Shown: positions 49,870 to 58,700 of the stretch, piece after piece
Layout of the letters: every line of letters starts with the position of its first letter
Numbering within the stretch: the stretch's first letter is position 1
Assembly: GCF_042675915.1 (NCBI RefSeq)
Contig: NZ_JBHTKL010000001.1
Span: 1,364,001-1,428,000, forward strand
Direction of reading: 5' to 3'
DNA from: Thalassobacillus_A hwangdonensis
GTDB taxonomy: Bacteria; Bacillota; Bacilli; Bacillales; Halobacillaceae
Length of the DNA: 64,000 nt
Program-made: the position numbers and the translations under genes
Notes under the pieces: generated by a model
Seen by the model: only the letters and a program-made list of their open reading frames with translations
Database searches by the model: none
What the model was told of the DNA's origin: nothing

Positions 49870-51465
49870 TCAGGTTGTACGGTGGTACATGATTTCTCCA
49901 TCCACGACTGTCATCCACACGTTGGCATCGGCAACTTCATGTGGGGCTACAGTGAACAAGTCCCTGTCCAAAATCGTGAAATCTGCAACGTAGCCTTTTT
50001 TGATCATTCCCTGCTCGTCTTCGCGATTGATTGCGTACGCACTTCCCTTCGTATATAAAGCAATCGCTTCATACATAGAGAGGCGTTCCGACTCCCCATA
50101 GACGTTCATATCGTAACTCGCCCTTCTGTCGACAGCCGCACGAATCCCAAGCAACGGATTAACTTCCTCAATCGGTGCATCCGATCCACCGGCACATGGA
50201 ATCCCTTCATCGATAAGTGTCTTCCAAATATAAGATGTTTTCAGACGTTCCTCCCCAATTCGATCGATCACCCACGGAAAGTCAGAGGCGACAAAAGTAG
50301 GCTGGAGATCCAGAATTGCATTCACGGTCTTAAGTCGCTCCAACAGGTCCTTTCGCAAAATCTGAGCATGAATGATCCGGTCACGAAAACCATTCTCCAA
50401 AGGATACATCTCAATTGCGTGCAGCGTGGCCTCTACCGCCTTATCCCCAATTGCATGAACGGCTACCGGCATATCATAGCTTCTCGCCTTCTTCACAAGA
50501 TGATGGAGGTTTTCCTCTGTATGAATGGCTACACCTGTATTTCCCGGGTCATCTGCATAGTCTTCTGACAACCACGCAGTTCTTCCGCCCAGTGCACCAT
50601 CGGAAAAGATTTTCATCGCACCAAGTTCGACGAAATCCGTCCCGCTTCTGAAGCTAAGGTTTGCGTCTGCCATATCATCCACCACTTCATGATGAACAAG
50701 TAAATGTGCCCTGAATTTTGCATCCTTTCCATTGATTACATTCAAAAAGGCATGCAAAGTCTTACTGAAACCTCCATAGTAGTTCAAATCTTCACTATGA
50801 CCACCGACAAGTCCGAGACGGTACATATCATTAAGCGCAAGTTCAATCGCCCGGTTCAAGTATGCATGTGTGTATTCTGGAAGTGCATCTTTGATCAGTT
50901 CCTGTGCAGTATCGTGAAAAAATCCCTCCGGCTCACCTTGGTCATCTTTTACAATGACACCGCCTTGCGGATCAGGAGTGGCGGCATTGATATTAGCAAG
51001 CTTCATTGCAGTCGAATTTGCGAGCAGTGCATGCCGACATACCCTTGTCAGCATAATCGGGTGCTCAGAGGAAATTTCATCCAATTCATCTCTGTGAAGA
51101 ATCCTAGGGTTATCCCATTGGTTTTCATTCCATCCATCACCGATGATCCATTCCCCTGGCTCCAGCTGTTCCGAATATTTTTTAAGTGCCTCTTTCACTT
51201 CCTCTGCCGACTTCATGAATGAAAGGTCTAGTCTTAAAAGCCTTTCACCATGTCCGATAATATGCAAATGGCTATCGACAAAACCGGGATACATTACATG
51301 CCCACGCAGGTTGTACTCTGCAGTAATATCATCTTTATACTTGTCGAATAAATCCTGTGTGTCCCCGGTATCGATTATGGTGCCATCTTTTGTAATTACT
51401 GCCTCGACCGAATCCCCTTCGTCTATCATGGTATAGATTTTCCCACCATACCAAAGCTTGACCAT
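49870..51465 (-). CDS. YtcJ-like metal-dependent amidohydrolase
   Basis: 531 residues, amidohydrolase superfamily (AMDH 3 type). N-terminal beta part (LWYGGKIYTMID), metal motif YPGFVDSHLHIIGHGERL, GEWIIGDGWNENQW, His in VAVHAIGDKAV, IIHAQIL, and late Asp in GGSDAPIEEVNPLLGI. Resembles B. subtilis YtcJ and N-substituted formamide deformylases; the natural substrate is unknown. GGGAGGAG precedes the ATG. Single gene. Confidence 0.87.
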   Translation of the reverse strand: MVKLWYGGKIYTMIDEGDSVEAVITKDGTIIDTGDTQDLFDKYKDDITAEYNLRGHVMYPGFVDSHLHIIGHGERLLRLDLSFMKSAEEVKEALKKYSEQLEPGEWIIGDGWNENQWDNPRILHRDELDEISSEHPIMLTRVCRHALLANSTAMKLANINAATPDPQGGVIVKDDQGEPEGFFHDTAQELIKDALPEYTHAYLNRAIELALNDMYRLGLVGGHSEDLNYYGGFSKTLHAFLNVINGKDAKFRAHLLVHHEVVDDMADANLSFRSGTDFVELGAMKIFSDGALGGRTAWLSEDYADDPGNTGVAIHTEENLHHLVKKARSYDMPVAVHAIGDKAVEATLHAIEMYPLENGFRDRIIHAQILRKDLLERLKTVNAILDLQPTFVASDFPWVIDRIGEERLKTSYIWKTLIDEGIPCAGGSDAPIEEVNPLLGIRAAVDRRASYDMNVYGESERLSMYEAIALYTKGSAYAINREDEQGMIKKGYVADFTILDRDLFTVAPHEVADANVWMTVVDGEIMYHRTT

Positions 51466-51525
51466 ATGTACTCCTCCCTACCCTTTGGATATTATCTCCA
51501 TTCTATATTGAAACCAATATGAAGA

Positions 51526-51553
51526 AAAGCCCCACTGCTCAGCAGTAGGGCTT
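51526..51553 (-). terminator. Intrinsic terminator after sspA
   Basis: AAAGCCCTACTGCT / AGCAGTGGGGCTTT stem; on the plus strand it is followed by a T run too. Confidence 0.8.
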
Positions 51554-51567
51554 TTTTAGCCATGTTA

Positions 51568-51768
51568 TTAACGTTGTTGTCCACCGAATTGCTGCTCAGC
51601 TTGTTGAACCAAGCGCTTAGTGATTTCTCCACCTACAGATCCGTTAGCACGGGAAGTAGAATCTGGACCAAGTTGAACACCGAATTCTTGTGCGATTTCG
51701 TATTTCATTTGATCCAAAGCTTGCTGTACTCCAGGTACAACCAATTGGTTTGAGTTGTTGTTCGCCAT
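51568..51768 (-). CDS. sspA: Alpha/beta-type small acid-soluble spore protein
   Basis: 66 residues; coats and protects spore DNA and is degraded at germination. The GPR protease site lies in YEIAQEFGVQLG, and the two DNA-binding helices contain VPGVQQALDQMKYEIA and RANGSVGGEITKRLV. GAGGAGGTG precedes the ATG. Adjacent to thiI as sspA is in B. subtilis. A sigma-G-type promoter lies upstream. Confidence 0.96.
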   Translation of the reverse strand: MANNNSNQLVVPGVQQALDQMKYEIAQEFGVQLGPDSTSRANGSVGGEITKRLVQQAEQQFGGQQR

Positions 51769-51791
51769 TGTAAGTCACCTCCTCGTACTAC

Positions 51792-51821
51792 TAGAATGCG
51801 TAATGAGGAGGATAACATGCA
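51792..51821 (-). promoter_or_regulatory. Sigma-G promoter of sspA
   Basis: TGCATG (51816-51821), 17-base spacer, CATTCTA (51792-51798); near the forespore sigma-G consensus TGMATA / CATACTA. Confidence 0.75.
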
Positions 51822-51874
51822 CTACTTAGGACTGGTATTTGTTGCTATAACTTACAATGATTCATTGAATATAA

Positions 51875-53077
51875 TCAGAATAAGTCCTCGAATTCCTGCT
51901 TCGGTTTACTCTGTGCTTTTAATTCAATGATTTCTCGCTCGCTGACAGCTTCGAGAATATCTTCCGTAAAATCTGAATTGGATTCATAAAAATTCGCCTT
52001 TTCGCGCTTCGGTCTTGTTTTTGGCGCTTTTGGTACGAACACGGTACAGCAATCCTCATACGGTCGTATGGAAATATCGTACGTTCCTATTTCTCGGGAA
52101 ATATTGATAATATCCAATTTATCCATTGCAACCAACGGACGGATAATTGGATAATTGGTGACTTCATTGATCGTACTCATGCTCTCCATCGTCTGACTGG
52201 CGACTTGACCAAGGCTCTCACCGGTTGTCATCGAAAGGATTTCCTGTTCTTTGGCAACTTCTTCACTGATGCGTAGCATCATCCTGCGCATGATGGTCAT
52301 ACTGTACCCTTCAGGCATTTCCCTGTGGATTTTCTGCTGAATTTTAGTGAATGGAATGATATGGACCTTGATATCATTGCCATACTCTGTCATTTGCTGC
52401 GCCAAATCCATTACCTTTTGTCTCGCTCTGTCACTGGTATAAGGTGGCGAATGAAAATGAATCGCTTCAAGCTGGACTCCACGTTTCATAGTCAAATAAC
52501 CAGCAACCGGGCTATCAATTCCTCCAGAAAGCAGCAATAATGATTTACCAGTTGTCCCAACCGGCAATCCGCCTGCTCCAGGATAATTTTTTGAAGTAAT
52601 ATAGGCTGCGTCCTGCCTTACTTCCACTTTGAGTTCCACATCTGGGTGGTGTACATCTACTGTTACATCTTCTGTATTCACTAAAACATGCGTACCGATA
52701 ATCCGGTTCAAATCCTGAGAACGCACAGGAAATTGTTTATCTGTCCTTTTTGCAGATACCTTAAATGTTCTCGCATCTTCCGCATCATTGAACGCATATA
52801 GGGCAGCTTCCTTGATCAGCTCTTCATCTTTTTCTGTACGGATGGCAAAGCTGAGGCTCTGGATCCCAAACACTTTCTGACATTCCTGCATGATCTCATG
52901 GGCATCTTCTCCGTTAAGCACCACAAACATATGGTCACGCGTCTTCTTGATCTTGATTCCTGCATATCCACTAAGCTTTTTCATCAAATTTCCTTGCAGA
53001 CGCTGTTCAAAGAGCTTTCGATTTTTCCCTTTCAACGCCATCTCACCGTATCGTATCATGATTTGATCAAATTTCAT
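51875..53077 (-). CDS. thiI: tRNA 4-thiouridine synthase ThiI
   Basis: Adenylylates U8 of tRNA for sulfur transfer; also serves thiamine synthesis in some bacteria. 400 residues: N-terminal ferredoxin-like and THUMP domains (about 1-165), PP-loop LLSGGIDSPVAGYL, and DCCTVFVPKAPKTRP near the end. It lacks the rhodanese domain of E. coli ThiI, as usual in Bacillus, where NifZ supplies sulfur directly. Starts six bases after nifZ, one operon. Confidence 0.95.
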   Translation of the reverse strand: MKFDQIMIRYGEMALKGKNRKLFEQRLQGNLMKKLSGYAGIKIKKTRDHMFVVLNGEDAHEIMQECQKVFGIQSLSFAIRTEKDEELIKEAALYAFNDAEDARTFKVSAKRTDKQFPVRSQDLNRIIGTHVLVNTEDVTVDVHHPDVELKVEVRQDAAYITSKNYPGAGGLPVGTTGKSLLLLSGGIDSPVAGYLTMKRGVQLEAIHFHSPPYTSDRARQKVMDLAQQMTEYGNDIKVHIIPFTKIQQKIHREMPEGYSMTIMRRMMLRISEEVAKEQEILSMTTGESLGQVASQTMESMSTINEVTNYPIIRPLVAMDKLDIINISREIGTYDISIRPYEDCCTVFVPKAPKTRPKREKANFYESNSDFTEDILEAVSEREIIELKAQSKPKQEFEDLF

Positions 53078-53083
53078 TTTTAT

Positions 53084-54223
53084 CTACCCCATCACTTCGT
53101 GTAATTCATTGATTGTTTGTTCTAATTGTTCGCAAAAAGTCCTGACTTCATCAATTGAGTTCTCATAAGATAAGCTTACTCTTAAAGCACTTACCGTCCG
53201 GTCGTGCTCCATTCCACAAGCGGCAAGGACTGCACTTTCATCCGCATCTTTGGATGAGCATGCCGATTTTGTAGAAATGAAGATCTCTTTTTTACCCAGA
53301 GAATGAATGATGACTTCAGGTTTCAGTCCCGGCACAGAAAAATTCAAAATATGAAGTGCAGCTTCTTCGGGCGAGTTGAGAACCACACCACTCATTTCAT
53401 TAATCTTCTCTCTTAAGAATTGGTTCATCTCAGTCATTTTATCGCGATTCGTCTTTTCCGCTTCCAATATGAGTCTTAACGCCTTCACAAACGACACGAT
53501 TCCCGCCAGGTTTTCTGTCCCTGACCTTAAGGATGCTTCCTGTGAACCTCCGTGCATCAATGGAAATAATGTCGTCCCGTTCTTTACATATAGAGCTCCG
53601 GTTCCTTTCAGGCCATGGATTTTATGGCCGGAGAAGGTGCAAAGGTCGATTCCGTGACCCTTAATATCCAATTGATGCTTGCCAAGTCCTTGGACATGGT
53701 CCACGTGAAAGAACAATTTGTGGTGGGAGGAAGCAATCTTTCCAATCTCCTTGATCGGCTGTATCGTTCCTATTTCATTATTCACTGACATGATACTGAT
53801 CAGGATCGTATCATCTTTTATTGCATTTTCCACATCGCTTGGGGAAACTTCCCCGAACTCGTTAACAGGAAGATAGGTAACTTCAAATCCAAGTGATTCC
53901 AGTGAACGACATGCTTCCAATACGGATGGATGCTCGATGGAAGATGTGATGATGTGCTTTCCTCTATTCTGGTGCTGAAGCGCAATTCCTTTGATTGCCA
54001 TATTGTTCCCCTCTGTACCACCAGAGGTGAAGATGACTTCTTCCGGTTTTACGGCCAGCAATTGAGCTGCCTGTTTCTTGGACTGCTGCAGCAATCGTTC
54101 TGCTTCACTACCAAAATGGTGAATGGAAGAAGGATTGGCGAAATACGTTTCAGCAACCTTATGAAAACTGGCAAGCACTTCTTTATGTGGTTTTGTTGTC
54201 GCACTGTTATCCAAATAGATCAT
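53084..54223 (-). CDS. nifZ: Cysteine desulfurase NifZ (partner of ThiI)
   Basis: PLP enzyme providing persulfide sulfur for 4-thiouridine. 379 residues; start MIYLDNSATTKPHKEV, PLP lysine in SGHKIHGLKGTGALYV, active-site Cys in STKSACSSKDADES. Adjacent and upstream of thiI, matching the dedicated nifZ-thiI pair of B. subtilis. AAAGGAG precedes the ATG. Confidence 0.93.
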   Translation of the reverse strand: MIYLDNSATTKPHKEVLASFHKVAETYFANPSSIHHFGSEAERLLQQSKKQAAQLLAVKPEEVIFTSGGTEGNNMAIKGIALQHQNRGKHIITSSIEHPSVLEACRSLESLGFEVTYLPVNEFGEVSPSDVENAIKDDTILISIMSVNNEIGTIQPIKEIGKIASSHHKLFFHVDHVQGLGKHQLDIKGHGIDLCTFSGHKIHGLKGTGALYVKNGTTLFPLMHGGSQEASLRSGTENLAGIVSFVKALRLILEAEKTNRDKMTEMNQFLREKINEMSGVVLNSPEEAALHILNFSVPGLKPEVIIHSLGKKEIFISTKSACSSKDADESAVLAACGMEHDRTVSALRVSLSYENSIDEVRTFCEQLEQTINELHEVMG

Positions 54224-54332
54224 CGTACTATCTCCTTTTACGTTTTTGCAATCTTAGATTTTATCATACAATGAATGGAAAATAAATAAACCTGACCAAA
54301 AGAGGATACTCAGTCAGATGATCCTCATAGGA

Positions 54333-54366
54333 AAGCCCGAACAAAGCATTGCTTTTGTCCGGGCTT
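54333..54366 (-). terminator. Intrinsic terminator after the ezrA operon
   Basis: AAGCCCGgac / (ttgtt)CGGGCTT stem with an inner AAAGC/GCTTT pairing; TTTCC follows on the minus strand. Confidence 0.65.
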
Positions 54367-54412
54367 GGATTCATCTTATTCAATTATTCTTTCCTTCCAG
54401 GGGTTCAGCCCT

Positions 54413-54739
54413 CTATTCATTACCCGATAACTCAAGGGAGGCAAGCAGTGTATCAATGGAAAGCTTTCCGTCATCAGAAACATCTGTCACCCACTCAGGT
54501 GTCACGGCGGTTCCGATAACGGTCGGAGTGGAAGATTGTTCAACTTCATTTACAACTAAGTCCCATCTTCGGGAAAAAGCGATTTGCCCCTGACTTTTCG
54601 TTTTGTCGTAAGTGAAGTTCGCAGAATGATCTGTTGCGGTCCGACCTTCATCACCGACTTGTATGAATAACACAATTACAACTGTCCATACAGCTATTGT
54701 CGTTACACCTGCGACGTACATCATCCACTTTCGCACCTG
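54413..54739 (-). CDS. Hypothetical small membrane protein encoded after ezrA
   Basis: 108 residues. One N-terminal membrane helix (about 6-27, VAGVTTIAVWTVVIVLFIQV) followed by an extracytoplasmic-looking domain with KSQGQIAFSRRWDLVVNEV and an acidic end; no family recognised. GTG start eight bases after AGGTGG, in a frame with another GTG three codons earlier. It begins 14 bases after ezrA and is followed by a terminator, so the two are co-transcribed. B. subtilis has no such gene here. A divisome or wall role is only a guess from context. Confidence 0.65.
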   Translation of the reverse strand, partial: QVRKWMMYVAGVTTIAVWTVVIVLFIQVGDEGRTATDHSANFTYDKTKSQGQIAFSRRWDLVVNEVEQSSTPTVIGTAVTPEWVTDVSDDGKLSIDTLLASLELSGNE

Positions 54740-54753
54740 AAACACCACCTATA

Positions 54754-56445
54754 TCACACTGTCACTTTTTCGCTATATTCCAATCGTTTCAGTAAGTTCG
54801 GCTCAATCTGATTGATTGCTTCCGTAGCAATCTCCACCGCAGCTTCATATTGACATTCTCTGAATTCGCGTTCAGCCTCAGCTAATCTTGCTGCAAGCAG
54901 TGGGTACTTACTTCGGTAACGATTCCCACATTGAATGACTTGTTCTGCAAGCATGGACTGTTCGATTGTATTTTCGGCTGATTCGTGGACGCGTTCCACC
55001 GTATGGATGGCATCCAGCAAACTTGAATTCAATTCACTGATGTCCAGCGGTTGTCGATCCAATCCTGCGTTCACTTCGACCAGTTTGCTCTGTGCGTTAT
55101 GCAGATCTTCCAAAATGTATTCTGGAACACCAGGCATATTGCTCTTAACAAGTTTGCGGTTCGTCTGCATCAATTTCTGCTGCATTTCCGCTAACTTTTT
55201 CTTCGCCTCATGTTCGTCTTTTCGAAGGCTGCGAATTTTTTCATTGAATTCACTGTGTTGTACTTGCAGTGCCTCAAGCTGCTCCTGGTTCTGCTCAAGC
55301 TCCACTCTCAATTCACTGTATGGAGATTCTTCGTCAGAAAGTTTCGCTTGGAATTCAGTGAATTGCTTCTTGATTTTGGTCATCCATTTCTCAAGACCTA
55401 TGTGCTCTTCCATATCTTTATCGTCAAACTGGTAGGAGATCTGCAATTCTTCTACTTCCTGTTTGGTCGCAACAAGAATCTTTTCTGATTCATCCAGCAA
55501 TTCCTGATATGGTTCTTTCTGCTTCTCGACAAAGTTGCGATCGATCGCTTCTTTCTCTAGGAGATGATACATTTCATTGATACGATTCTCTGTTTCCTTG
55601 ACGATTTCTTCTATTCCTTCAAGCTTACCTTTTTCCAATTGCTTCACACAGAAGACCAAGCCTTCTTGATGTTTATGTACTTCCTTCTCAAATCCGAGGT
55701 GGCTGAGTCTGAATCCATCTGCATTCATACCTTGAATACCTGTCAGGATATCTGATAATTGGCCAGGCAGCTCATAGGATGTTTTCTTATAAAGCAGCGG
55801 AAATGCCTCTACGCGCTTCGTCCAAATCGCCATTTCCTGCTTGATTTCTTCTACTAACTGGTTCGCTTCAAGGTAGTCCCCTTGTTGTACCATGTCATGA
55901 TACTTCTCAAGCTTCCCATCCAAGTAATCCAATTTGTTATCAAAAGATTTTTCTGCTTTGCCGAACTTATAATTATTCTGAAGGAGTTCTTTTCTCATCG
56001 CTTTCAATTCAGGCTGGATCGTCTCAATCTCTTTACGGCTCGTTTCTTCAGAATCCATCAACTGATCAAGTTCATGGAACATCGCTTCAATATCCGCTTC
56101 GATTTCCTGAAGTTTGGCTTCCGTGTGGTTAAGGATCGCTTTAGCTTTCTTGAATCGATAACGATCAGCAGCTTCCTCCACGTCAAACAGATCCTCTTCA
56201 AGGTTGGGCAGTTCCTTCATCAATATCTCATCCCAGCGCTCCCGCCAGGTTTCGAACTTTTCCTGCGTTTGACCTAATAGGTTCAGACTTTTGATTCTGG
56301 AAAGTTCCTCTGTGACTTTCCTGTTCATAATATCCAATTTCCATGACTCCAGTCGATCCACTTCGTCATAGATTCTCTTGCGAATGATCAGCCCGGTTAT
56401 GATCAGTCCGATCAATAGAACGATAGTCCCTACTATGTATTCCAT
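54754..56445 (-). CDS. ezrA: Septation ring formation regulator EzrA
   Basis: Negative regulator of FtsZ ring assembly that also links the ring to wall synthesis. 563 residues: N-terminal membrane anchor (EYIVGTIVLLIGLIITGLII, N-terminus outside), then spectrin-like coiled-coil repeats to the C-terminus. The start 52 codons into a longer frame is set by AAGGAGG seven bases upstream and matches the 562-residue B. subtilis protein. Confidence 0.96.
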   Translation of the reverse strand: MEYIVGTIVLLIGLIITGLIIRKRIYDEVDRLESWKLDIMNRKVTEELSRIKSLNLLGQTQEKFETWRERWDEILMKELPNLEEDLFDVEEAADRYRFKKAKAILNHTEAKLQEIEADIEAMFHELDQLMDSEETSRKEIETIQPELKAMRKELLQNNYKFGKAEKSFDNKLDYLDGKLEKYHDMVQQGDYLEANQLVEEIKQEMAIWTKRVEAFPLLYKKTSYELPGQLSDILTGIQGMNADGFRLSHLGFEKEVHKHQEGLVFCVKQLEKGKLEGIEEIVKETENRINEMYHLLEKEAIDRNFVEKQKEPYQELLDESEKILVATKQEVEELQISYQFDDKDMEEHIGLEKWMTKIKKQFTEFQAKLSDEESPYSELRVELEQNQEQLEALQVQHSEFNEKIRSLRKDEHEAKKKLAEMQQKLMQTNRKLVKSNMPGVPEYILEDLHNAQSKLVEVNAGLDRQPLDISELNSSLLDAIHTVERVHESAENTIEQSMLAEQVIQCGNRYRSKYPLLAARLAEAEREFRECQYEAAVEIATEAINQIEPNLLKRLEYSEKVTV

Positions 56446-56486
56446 AGACAGCCTCCTTGCCACAATGAAAAAGGGATGAAAATACC

Positions 56487-56514
56487 TTAGAAAATTATGT
56501 TTTATTGTTATAAT
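56487..56514 (+). promoter_or_regulatory. Likely promoter of hisJ
   Basis: TTAGAA (56487-56492), 16-base spacer, TATAAT (56509-56514), reading toward hisJ. Confidence 0.55.
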
Positions 56515-56599
56515 GATACCATGTATTCGTGTATTTTGGCTAAAATATTTCAAATTATTTAACAGTTTTACAAAAACTAACAGGTCAAGGGGGACTTTC

Positions 56600-57406
56600 A
56601 TGATAATCGATGGCCATGTCCATACACCTTTTTGCCCACACGGAACTACAGATACCCTAAAATCATATATCGAAAACGCGATTTTAAAAAATTATCAGTC
56701 GATCACTTTTGCAGAGCATGCACCACTTCCTCCATCCTTCAGCGATCCGGCTCCAGATAAAGACAGCGGGATGGATTCGAATGTTGTCGAAGCCTACTTC
56801 AACGCGATTACCAAAGTCAAAGAGGAATATCGAGGACAAATACGAGTACTCGCCGGAATGGAAGTCGACTTCATTGAAGGATATGAAGAGGAGACGGCTC
56901 ACCTTCTAGATACTTATGGTCCACAGCTGGATGATGCTGTTTTATCTGTCCATTTCCTTAAGTCATCTGAAAGGTACCACTGCATCGACTTCAGCCCAGA
57001 AGCATTTGACGTTGCAGTAAAGGACTTCGGATCCACACAGGAAGTGTATGATGCATATTTTTCCACTGTGACCAAGTCGGTTGAAGCGGATCTCGGAAAA
57101 TACAAACCAAAAAGAATCGGCCACATGTCCCTGGTCAGGAAATTCCACAAGCAATTTCCTTCACCAGAAGAATGGACAAGACCGATTCCTCAATTATTAC
57201 GTCTAATCAAACAAAAAGGCTATGAGTTGGACTACAATGGTGCAGGAATGATCAAACCTCTCTGCGGAGAGACGTATCCACCGCTGCACATTGCAAACGA
57301 AGCACACAACATAGGCATACCGTTAGTATATGGATCTGACGCCCATGCAAGCACTGCAATCGGGCAGGGTTATGACGGCTTGGACAGTAAGTTGATCAAC
57401 GGCTGA
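56600..57406 (+). CDS. hisJ: Histidinol-phosphate phosphatase, PHP family
   Basis: Dephosphorylates histidinol phosphate in histidine synthesis. 268 residues; PHP metal motifs DGHVHTPFCPHGT, TFAEHAPLP, GMEVDFIEGYEEE, HMSLVRKF and YGSDAHAS. AAGGGGG lies six bases before the ATG. It runs into the refZ 3' end, overlapping 37 bases in convergent orientation without a visible terminator. Confidence 0.93.
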   Translation: MIIDGHVHTPFCPHGTTDTLKSYIENAILKNYQSITFAEHAPLPPSFSDPAPDKDSGMDSNVVEAYFNAITKVKEEYRGQIRVLAGMEVDFIEGYEEETAHLLDTYGPQLDDAVLSVHFLKSSERYHCIDFSPEAFDVAVKDFGSTQEVYDAYFSTVTKSVEADLGKYKPKRIGHMSLVRKFHKQFPSPEEWTRPIPQLLRLIKQKGYELDYNGAGMIKPLCGETYPPLHIANEAHNIGIPLVYGSDAHASTAIGQGYDGLDSKLING

Positions 57407-58005
57407 TCGGCCATCATTGTCACCCATCTTTGCACAGTCCTGCTGTAATGCGTCGCAAAATAATGATGGGATTGATCGAATGTTACGAAATCTTTCCAAT
57501 CATTCGGCATCGCATAAGGTGCCTGCAGCATTCCTTTCAGCTGCAGAAATAGAAATTTACTTTCACGTGAGTCGGCAACTTTTTTAGAGACGACTTTTTT
57601 GAACAACGAATATAATAAATGATTTTCTTTCGATAGATAGGTCACCAGCATTTCACGAACAAACTGATTGTCCATGGACAACTCTCTCTGGATAAGGCAT
57701 GTGAGTTGATGATGTTCCTGCTTGTAATGTAGAATATCATCAATCAATCGGCAGATCTGATCCAGGGGATGGCAGTCCTTCGTTTCTTTCATATTCTGTT
57801 CGATTCGTTCCAAATATAGTTCATAGTAATCGACAATGAGCGTTTCAAGTAACCCTTGCTTACTTTTGAAATGGTAATTGATCAGTGACACGTTCACATT
57901 GGCTTGTCCAGCAATATCACGGACAGAAGTTCCGTGATACCCTTTCAAAAAAAACAAACGACAGGCAGCATTCATCACAATTTGTTTGGTTGTTGTTTTT
58001 TTCAA
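57370..58005 (-). CDS. refZ: TetR-family regulator RefZ
   Basis: 211 residues: TetR helix-turn-helix (GTSVRDIAGQANVNVSLINYHFKSKQGLLETLI) and a helical ligand/dimer domain. In B. subtilis RefZ binds sites near the origin and helps place the polar septum at sporulation. The start is the second TTG, nine bases after GAGGAG; the first TTG is adjacent to the ribosome site. Context (hisJ, ezrA, dgcP) matches the B. subtilis locus. The upstream region carries sigma-H- and Spo0A-like sites. Confidence 0.9.
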   Translation of the reverse strand: MKKTTTKQIVMNAACRLFFLKGYHGTSVRDIAGQANVNVSLINYHFKSKQGLLETLIVDYYELYLERIEQNMKETKDCHPLDQICRLIDDILHYKQEHHQLTCLIQRELSMDNQFVREMLVTYLSKENHLLYSLFKKVVSKKVADSRESKFLFLQLKGMLQAPYAMPNDWKDFVTFDQSHHYFATHYSRTVQRWVTMMADQPLINLLSKPS

Positions 58006-58028
58006 TTGGACCAACTCCTCTTAACTAA

Positions 58029-58073
58029 AAATTCTAGGAGGATTCGCTTTTCCCTGCTTCAATCGTTCGTCAA
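58029..58073 (-). promoter_or_regulatory. Sigma-H-like promoter with 0A-like box before refZ
   Basis: GCAGGGAAA (58049-58057), 11-base spacer, CTAGAATTT (58029-58037) compares with RNAGGAWWW-N11-12-RNNGAATWW with one mismatch in each half. TTGACGAA (58066-58073) just upstream differs from the 0A box TTGTCGAA by one base. B. subtilis refZ is under sigma-H and Spo0A. Confidence 0.5.
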
Positions 58074-58129
58074 TAACTGATAGGCACACAAGAAAAATAG
58101 CGTAATATAGCTAATAAGGAGGAATCCCC

Positions 58130-58615
58130 TTGTTCCAGACGATCACTTACAACGGTACCCGTGAAGAAAATTATGACCTTTTACTGAAACAACTGCATGC
58201 GTTGCTTGAAGGTGAAGAGGACCTGATTGCGAATTTGTCCAATGCAGCTTCCCTTCTCAATCAATTCCTTGATGATGTGAATTGGGTAGGCTTCTATCTG
58301 TGGAAAGAAGCGGATAACCAGCTGGTACTTGGACCTTTTCAAGGGCTTCCGGCATGTGTCAGAATCCCATACGGAAGAGGAGTATGCGGTACTGCAGTGA
58401 AAGACGGAGAGACACAATTGATTGAAGATGTGCATCAGTTTGAAGGGCATATTGCCTGCGATGCCGCTTCCCAGTCCGAAGTTGTTGTTCCGATTTTCAA
58501 AGATACTAAGATATTCGGGGTACTCGATATCGACAGTCCTTCCAAAAATCGCTTCGATGAAGTGGACAAGGAATATTTAGAGAAGTTTACAAGAGTCCTG
58601 GAAAAACACATTTAA
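58130..58615 (+). CDS. ytsP: Free methionine-(R)-sulfoxide reductase (GAF domain)
   Basis: Reduces free Met-R-sulfoxide. 161 residues forming one GAF domain; the three conserved cysteines are Cys76 (LPACVRIP), Cys86 (GRGVCGTA) and Cys110 (HIACDAAS), as in E. coli YebR, with DVNWVGFYLW and GVLDIDSP. TTG start, seven bases after AAGGAGG. Lies between refZ and dgcP as B. subtilis ytsP does. Confidence 0.93.
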   Translation: MFQTITYNGTREENYDLLLKQLHALLEGEEDLIANLSNAASLLNQFLDDVNWVGFYLWKEADNQLVLGPFQGLPACVRIPYGRGVCGTAVKDGETQLIEDVHQFEGHIACDAASQSEVVVPIFKDTKIFGVLDIDSPSKNRFDEVDKEYLEKFTRVLEKHI

Positions 58616-58631
58616 CTTTTTCAGGAATCGG

Positions 58632-58665
58632 ATAGGCCTGGGAGCTTTGAGTCTCCCAGGCCTAT
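58632..58665 (+). terminator. Strong hairpin after ytsP
   Basis: ATAGGCCTGGGAG / CTCCCAGGCCTAT perfect stem, followed by TCCTATG without a good T run. It ends ytsP mRNA or partly insulates the SMR pair; it does not resemble a guanidine riboswitch. Confidence 0.6.
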
Positions 58666-58700
58666 TCCTATGCTGGTAGTTGAACCAAGGAGTGTTTTAT

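Noticed and set aside
58616..58700. Guanidine riboswitch before the SMR pair
   Set aside because: Space is too short for the class I fold, and the single hairpin lacks the ACGR loops of class II.
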